A stretch of DNA of 64,000 nt from the NCBI GenBank assembly GCA_002300355.1, contig NSGV01000001.1, positions 4,898,001 through 4,962,000 of the forward strand, in the 5' to 3' direction. This document shows, piece after piece, positions 59,795 through 64,000 of this stretch. A program made the position numbers and the translations under genes. The notes beneath the pieces were generated by a model. The model made no database searches and was not told the origin of the DNA. It saw only the letters and a list, made by a program, of their open reading frames with translations. How positions within the stretch are numbered: the first letter of the stretch is position 1; each line of letters opens with the position of its first letter. This stretch comes from Streptomyces sp. TLI_235 (lineage in GTDB: Bacteria; Actinomycetota; Actinomycetes; Streptomycetales; Streptomycetaceae).

Positions 59795-61009
59795 GTGGAA
59801 CGGGTGACGGGAGTGGGCCGGCCGCGGTTGGAGGCGATGGGAACGCCGGGGGCGGAGGCGCCGGTCGTCCCGGACGGGCCGGGGGGCGTGGAGGCGCCGG
59901 GTGCCGTGGACGGGAAGCGGGTGACCTGGGCGGAGCTCTACTTCGACCTGGTCTTCGTCTTCGCGGTGACCCAGGTGTCCCAGCTGCTGCACCACCACCA
60001 CGACTGGGTCGGGGCGGGCCAGGCGCTGGTCGCCTTCGCCCCGGTGTACTGGTGCTGGGTCGGCACCACCGTGCAGGCCAACGTGCGTGACGTCGACACC
60101 CCGCGCGACCGGATCGGGATCTTCGCGGTCGGCCTCTGCGGACTCTTCATGGCCCTCGCCCTGCCCGCCGCCTACGGGGCGCGCGGACTGCTCTTCGGCG
60201 CCGGCTACTGGGCCGCCCGGCTGGTCCTGCTCCTGCTGGTCCGCGGCATCCGCCGGGTCTGGGTCGGCCCGTACGGCGTCGGAGTCGCCGTCAGCGGCCC
60301 GCTGATGCTCCTCGGCGGGACGGTGGACGGCCCCGCCCGGACCGCGCTGTGGGCCGCCGGCGCCTGCTGCGACCTGGCCGCGCCGCTGGTCTTCCGCCGC
60401 CGGCTGGCCGCCGTGACCTACCACCCCGGCCATCTGCCCGAGCGGTTCGGACTCTTCCTGCTGGTCGCGCTCGGCGAGTCCATCGTGGGCATCGGCGGCC
60501 CCGTCGCCGACTCCGGGCTGCACACCGGCCAACTGGTGTCGGTGGCCGTCGCCTTCGCCATCTCCTGTGCGCTCTGGTGGCTCTACTTCGGCTTCGCCTC
60601 CGACGCCATGCGGTTCGCCGTGGAGACGGCCGCCTCCCGCCGCGACATGATCCGCTGGGTGTTCTCCTACGGCCATCTGCTGCTGATCGCCGGAGTCATC
60701 GCCGTCGCGGTCGGCTTCGGCGAGACCGTCGCCGAACCCGGGCACGCCCTCGGCCTCGGCACCGTCGCCCTGCTGTACGGCGGCTGCGTGCTCTACCTGC
60801 TCTCCTTCAGCTACACCCGGTGGATGATGTTCGGGAAGGTCTCGCCGACCCGGCTCGCGGCCGCGGGCGTCGTCCTCGTCCTGCTGCCGCTGATGCCGCG
60901 GCTGCCCGCTCTCGCCGCCCTGGCCTCGCTCGCCGCCGTCCTCGTCGGACTCAACGCGGTCGAGCACCTGCGGGTGCGCCGCGACCGCGCCCGGGCGGCC
61001 ACCGCCTAG
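59795..61009 (+). CDS. Low-temperature-requirement A (LtrA) family membrane protein
   Basis: 404 residues, ten or more hydrophobic segments. The family start TWAELYFDLVFVFAVTQVS, the helix ending YHPGHLPERFGLFLLVALGESIVGIG, and the C-terminal YLLSFSYTRWMM are as in LtrA proteins, whose function is not known. About 40 residues of Gly/Pro-rich sequence precede. The GTG at 59795 follows AGGGGGAG. It stands alone between the HAD phosphatase and ung. Confidence 0.87.
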   Translation: MERVTGVGRPRLEAMGTPGAEAPVVPDGPGGVEAPGAVDGKRVTWAELYFDLVFVFAVTQVSQLLHHHHDWVGAGQALVAFAPVYWCWVGTTVQANVRDVDTPRDRIGIFAVGLCGLFMALALPAAYGARGLLFGAGYWAARLVLLLLVRGIRRVWVGPYGVGVAVSGPLMLLGGTVDGPARTALWAAGACCDLAAPLVFRRRLAAVTYHPGHLPERFGLFLLVALGESIVGIGGPVADSGLHTGQLVSVAVAFAISCALWWLYFGFASDAMRFAVETAASRRDMIRWVFSYGHLLLIAGVIAVAVGFGETVAEPGHALGLGTVALLYGGCVLYLLSFSYTRWMMFGKVSPTRLAAAGVVLVLLPLMPRLPALAALASLAAVLVGLNAVEHLRVRRDRARAATA

Positions 61010-61194
61010 CACCGCCTCGGGCCGGCCGGTGCGGATTCGGCGCGGATTCGTCGCGAAATCCGGGCGGACCGGGGCGGATCGGGACGGGTGGCGCGGACTG
61101 TCGGTGCGGGTGTGTAGCGTTCAGGGTCGTAGGAAGTCGTACGTCGGAAGCGGCCGCTGCGCAGTGCGGCGCGGTCGGTGGTGGGAGGAATGTC

Positions 61195-61905
61195 GTGACG
61201 GATCTGGCTGAGGCGGCCGTGGACGCCGGTTTCGAGCTGCCCGAGTCCTGGCAGGACGTGCTCGCGGACGAGGTCGGCAAGCCGTACTTCGCCCAGCTGG
61301 CCGCCTTCGTGGCCGGCGAGCGCGCCGAGCACCAGGTCTTCCCGCCGGCCGGGCAGGAGTTCTCCGCCCTCGCGGCGACCCCGTACGACAAGGTCCGGGT
61401 GCTGGTCCTCGGTCAGGACCCGTACCACGACGACGGCCAGGCCCACGGCATGAGCTTCTCCGTCCTGCCGGGCACCAAGATCCCGCCGTCGCTGCGCAAC
61501 ATCTTCAAGGAGCTGCACGCCGACCTCGGCGTCGCCGCCCCGGACAACGGCTACCTGATGCACTGGGCCGAGCAGGGTGTGCTGCTGCTCAACGCGGTGC
61601 TGACGGTGCGCGCGCACGAGGCCAACTCGCACAAGGCGAAGGGCTGGGAGAAGTTCACCGACGCGGTGATCAAGGCCGTCAGCGAGCGCGAGGAGCCCTG
61701 CGTCTTCGTGCTGTGGGGCAACTACGCGAAGAAGAAGCTGCCGCTGATCGACACCACCCGCCACGTCGTCGTGCAGGGCGCCCACCCGTCGCCGCTCTCC
61801 GCGAAGCTGTTCTTCGGCAGCAAGCCGTTCTCGCAGATCGACCAGGCCCTGGAGGGCTTCGGCGCCGAGGCGATCGACTGGCAGATCCCGAACCTGAACG
61901 ACTGA
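61195..61905 (+). CDS. ung: Uracil-DNA glycosylase
   Basis: 236 residues of family 1 UDG. It removes uracil from DNA. The water-activating motif GQDPYH (73-78, Asp75), the YGV-like region GMSFSV, the HPSPLS loop, and FGSKPFSQID are in place. The GTG at 61195 follows GGGAGGAA at good spacing, starting the family region. It is followed by a strong terminator. Confidence 0.96.
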   Translation: MTDLAEAAVDAGFELPESWQDVLADEVGKPYFAQLAAFVAGERAEHQVFPPAGQEFSALAATPYDKVRVLVLGQDPYHDDGQAHGMSFSVLPGTKIPPSLRNIFKELHADLGVAAPDNGYLMHWAEQGVLLLNAVLTVRAHEANSHKAKGWEKFTDAVIKAVSEREEPCVFVLWGNYAKKKLPLIDTTRHVVVQGAHPSPLSAKLFFGSKPFSQIDQALEGFGAEAIDWQIPNLND

Positions 61906-61924
61906 CCTGCCCACCGGCACGGTG

Positions 61925-61966
61925 AAGGCCGGCCGCGCGCTGTGAGGGCAGCGCACGGCCGGCCTT
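61925..61966. terminator. Bidirectional terminator after ung
   Basis: 18-pair stem (61925-61942 with 61949-61966) with one C/A mismatch and a TGAGGG loop, then CTCTTT. It lies between the convergent ung and CoA-transferase genes. Confidence 0.85.
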
Positions 61967-61997
61967 GCTCTTTGCGGGCGGCACCGGCTCCCGCGGG

Positions 61998-62756
61998 TCA
62001 GGCGGGGGCTGTGACGGGTGCGTCGGCGGTGCTGCCGGTCCGGTCGGCCAGGGCGGGGGAGAGCCGCAGCGGCGGCTCGGTGGCGGCCCGGACCTCCTCG
62101 ACCGTCCGGCCGGGGGCCACCTCGACCAGCAGCAGGCCGTCCGGGGTGACGTCCAGCACGGCCAGGTCGGTGACGATCCGGTGCACCACGCCGCGGCCGG
62201 TGGCCGGGAGCGTCAGCTCGTCGACGATCTTCGGCGAGCCGTCCCTGGCCGTGTGCTCCATCACCACGATCAGCCGCCGGGCGCCGTGCACGAGGTCCAT
62301 GGCCCCGCCCATGCCCTTGACCACCTTGCCGGGGATCATCCAGTTCGCCAGGTCGCCGGAGGCCGAGACCTGCATCGCGCCGAGGACGGACACGTCGATC
62401 CGGCCGGCCCGGATCATGCCGAACGAGAAGGCGGAGTCGAAGTAGGAGGCGCCGGCCTCGACCGTCACCGTCTCCTTGCCCGCGTTGATCAGATCCGCGT
62501 GCTCGGTGCCCTCCAGCGGGTACGGGCCCACGCCGAGGATCCCGTTCTCCGAGTGCAGCACGACGTGCACCCCGGGCGGCAGATGATTGGGGATCAGCGT
62601 CGGCAGGCCGATGCCGAGGTTCACGTACTGGCCGTCCCGCAGCTCCCGGGCGGCCCGGGCGGCGAGCACGTCCCGGGGGTCGAGGGCGGCGCTGCGCGGG
62701 GTGTCCGGTCCGGTGCTCGGCCCGGCGCTCGGGGCGGGGTTCTGCTGGGCGGTCAT
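61998..62756 (-). CDS. scoB: 3-oxoacid CoA-transferase, subunit B
   Basis: 252 residues. Subunit B of the class I CoA-transferases, which move CoA between succinyl-CoA and acetoacetate or 3-oxoadipate. The catalytic Glu70 sits in the SENGILGVG motif. The middle block GKETVTVEAGASYFDSAFSFGMIRAGRIDVSVLGAMQVSASGDLANWMIPGK is typical. Start ATG 62756, one base after the stop of subunit A, giving tight coupling. I use the sco symbols; pcaJ is an alternative if the substrate is 3-oxoadipate. Confidence 0.92.
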   Translation of the reverse strand: MTAQQNPAPSAGPSTGPDTPRSAALDPRDVLAARAARELRDGQYVNLGIGLPTLIPNHLPPGVHVVLHSENGILGVGPYPLEGTEHADLINAGKETVTVEAGASYFDSAFSFGMIRAGRIDVSVLGAMQVSASGDLANWMIPGKVVKGMGGAMDLVHGARRLIVVMEHTARDGSPKIVDELTLPATGRGVVHRIVTDLAVLDVTPDGLLLVEVAPGRTVEEVRAATEPPLRLSPALADRTGSTADAPVTAPA

Positions 62757-62757
62757 G

Positions 62758-63519
62758 TCAGGCCTCCTGGGGGAGCGGACGGACGGTGCGGCGCTCGATC
62801 CGGCGGTCCGCGGGGTCGGCGGCCACGACCCGGTCGACGTACACACCGGGCAGGTGCACCGCGTCCGGCGGGAGCTCGCCCGGCTCGACGATCAGGTCGG
62901 CCTCGACCACGGTGACCCGTCCGGCGGTGGCGCACAGCGGATTGAAGTTGCGGGCCGCGGCGTGGAAGACGCAGTTGCCGTGCCGGTCGGCCACCTCGGC
63001 CCTGACCAGCGCGAAGTCGGCCGTGATGGCCTCCTCCAGCAGGTACGGCCGGCCGCCGAACTCGCGGACCTCCTTCGCCGGCGAGGCCACCGCGACCGAA
63101 CCGTCGGCCGCGTACCGCCACGGCAGACCGCCCTCCTCGACCTGCGTCCCCACCCCCGCCGGGGTGAAGAAGGCCGGGATGCCCGCGCCGCCGGCCCGCA
63201 GCCGCTCGGCCAGCGTGCCCTGCGGCGTCAGCTCGACCTCCAGCTCGCCGCTCAGGTACTGCCGCGCGAACTCCCTGTTCTCGCCGACGTACGAGGACGT
63301 CATCCGGGCGATCCGCCCCGCGCGCAGCAGCAGGCCCAAGCCCCGGTCGTCGACCCCGCAGTTGTTGGAGACGACGCGCAGCCCGGAGGTGCCGGCCGCC
63401 GCGAGGGCGCCCAGCAGCGTGCTCGGTATGCCGCAGAGCCCGAACCCGCCGACGGCGAGGGTGGCTCCGTCCGGGATGTCCTCGACGGCACGGTCGGGGG
63501 AGTCAAGGACCTTGTCCAA
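62758..63519 (-). CDS. scoA: 3-oxoacid CoA-transferase, subunit A
   Basis: 253 residues. Subunit A of the same enzyme: DGATLAVGGFGLCGIPSTLL at the N-terminus, SNNCGVDDRGLGLLL, the KEVREFGGRPYLLEEAITADFALVRAEVADRHGN block and GRVTVVEADLIVEPGEL. TTG 63519 is used as the start, since GAGGTG lies seven bases before it and no ATG or GTG fits better. No pca or ketone-body genes adjoin it. Confidence 0.9.
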   Translation of the reverse strand: MDKVLDSPDRAVEDIPDGATLAVGGFGLCGIPSTLLGALAAAGTSGLRVVSNNCGVDDRGLGLLLRAGRIARMTSSYVGENREFARQYLSGELEVELTPQGTLAERLRAGGAGIPAFFTPAGVGTQVEEGGLPWRYAADGSVAVASPAKEVREFGGRPYLLEEAITADFALVRAEVADRHGNCVFHAAARNFNPLCATAGRVTVVEADLIVEPGELPPDAVHLPGVYVDRVVAADPADRRIERRTVRPLPQEA

Positions 63520-63841
63520 GGGGTCACCTCACTGAGGGCGGGGGTGGTGGCGGGAGCCGGCCGGGGCGGCGGCAGGTACAACGGTCCGGGCACGGCGGCA
63601 CGGTGGTCCGGGGCACCTCCACCCTCGCCGCGGGACGCGACCGGCTCCATAGCGGTGTCCGACATTCGCCGGCGGCCGGTCATGGCGTCCTGCCACACGG
63701 GCCGTCCCCCGGTGCTCCGACATGGCTGAGGGCCACACAGCCGAGCCGGCCGGTGCGTCGACCGGCCATATGTCGTCGCATCGGCCGCACTCCTACGGTT
63801 CCGGCATCCACCCCCGCAGCAATCCCCAGGAGCCGGCCGCC
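63520..63841. other. Divergent promoter region with a 20-bp palindrome
   Basis: About 320 bases without a gene, between scoA and the exported-protein start. A perfect 20-base palindrome with arms GGCCGGT and ACCGGCC around GCGTCG spans 63748-63767 and may be an operator. The AT-richer patch CATATG nearby could belong to a promoter. Confidence 0.45.
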
Positions 63842-64000
63842 ATGCGCAACACAGATCTTCCCCGTGTCAGATCCGTCGGAGCTCCGGCGGCCGCCCCGGC
63901 CACCGGCACCCCGGGCGTCGCCCGCGGCACCGGTATCGCGTCCCGTCCGCTGCGCATCGGGCGCCGGATGGCCGCCCTGGCGGCCTGCGGCGTGCTGGCG
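63842..64000 (+). CDS. N-terminal fragment of an exported protein
   Basis: The first 53 residues of a gene that runs off the window. ATG 63842 has AGGAG nine bases upstream. A basic stretch (RPLRIGRRMAALAACGVLA) starts a signal peptide that is cut at the window end. It is divergent from scoA. Family unknown. Confidence 0.55.
   Translation, partial: MRNTDLPRVRSVGAPAAAPATGTPGVARGTGIASRPLRIGRRMAALAACGVLA

Overview
High-GC actinobacterial chromosome of the Streptomyces/Kitasatospora kind. Indicators are an SsgA-like sporulation protein, a GlcNAc phosphotransferase locus with DasR-type operators, mycosin/WxG genes, a GH18 chitinase and an LAxTG-type surface protein, with frequent GTG starts. No phage, transposon, CRISPR array, rRNA or secondary-metabolite cluster is visible. 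The window looks like ordinary core chromosome cut at both ends.

1-6.7 kb: the tail of a secreted protein, a GT87 mannosyltransferase, an SsgA-like protein, two RDD membrane proteins and endonuclease V. 6.9-10.6 kb: type VII secretion (ESX) cassette 1, made of a YxxxE helical protein, a WxG protein with a Gly-rich tail and a mycosin protease. 10.7-20 kb: HIT protein, coupled GNAT pair, HxlR regulator coupled to a DinB-like protein and divergent from an NAD(P)-binding oxidoreductase, DUF2332, a sigma-like protein, a His-rich CDF metal exporter and secreted or unknown proteins.

20-29 kb: AbiEi-like protein, the NAD-salvage genes pncA and pncB, clpS, DUF2017, an amino-acid permease, then mec / Cys leader peptide / cysO / cysM (sulfur-carrier-dependent cysteine synthesis) and an Rv1339-like MBL enzyme. 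29-38 kb: class IV aminotransferase, LuxR-type regulator, an overlapping DUF3995 / ECF sigma / SRPBCC operon, the GlcNAc phosphotransferase genes nagE2, nagE1 and nagF with DasR boxes, then rph, a lipoprotein and rdgB. The mec-cysO-cysM ... MBL ... rph-rdgB order resembles mycobacteria, with the nag genes placed inside it.

38-47 kb: tRNA-Leu(UAG), HNH endonuclease, chitinase with two DasR-like boxes, lipoprotein, Bcp peroxiredoxin, DUF3618 protein, an 87-bp tandem duplication upstream of a GroES-like gene, and a class A PBP. 47-52 kb: three-gene ABC exporter, DUF445 protein and an adenosine-deaminase-family enzyme that may serve the futalosine menaquinone route. 52.6-56.4 kb: ESX cassette 2, with the same layout as cassette 1. 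56.4-64 kb: Gfo/Idh oxidoreductase, AA10 LPMO with an LAQTG sorting signal, HAD phosphatase, LtrA, uracil-DNA glycosylase, 3-oxoacid CoA-transferase and the start of an exported protein.

Two themes recur. One is chitin/GlcNAc use: chitinase, LPMO and PTS genes, with DasR-like boxes seen at the chitinase and PTS genes. The other is a pair of orphan type VII secretion substrate/protease cassettes with no membrane core (EccB/C/D/E) in the window; these are the best candidate for a less-described system.
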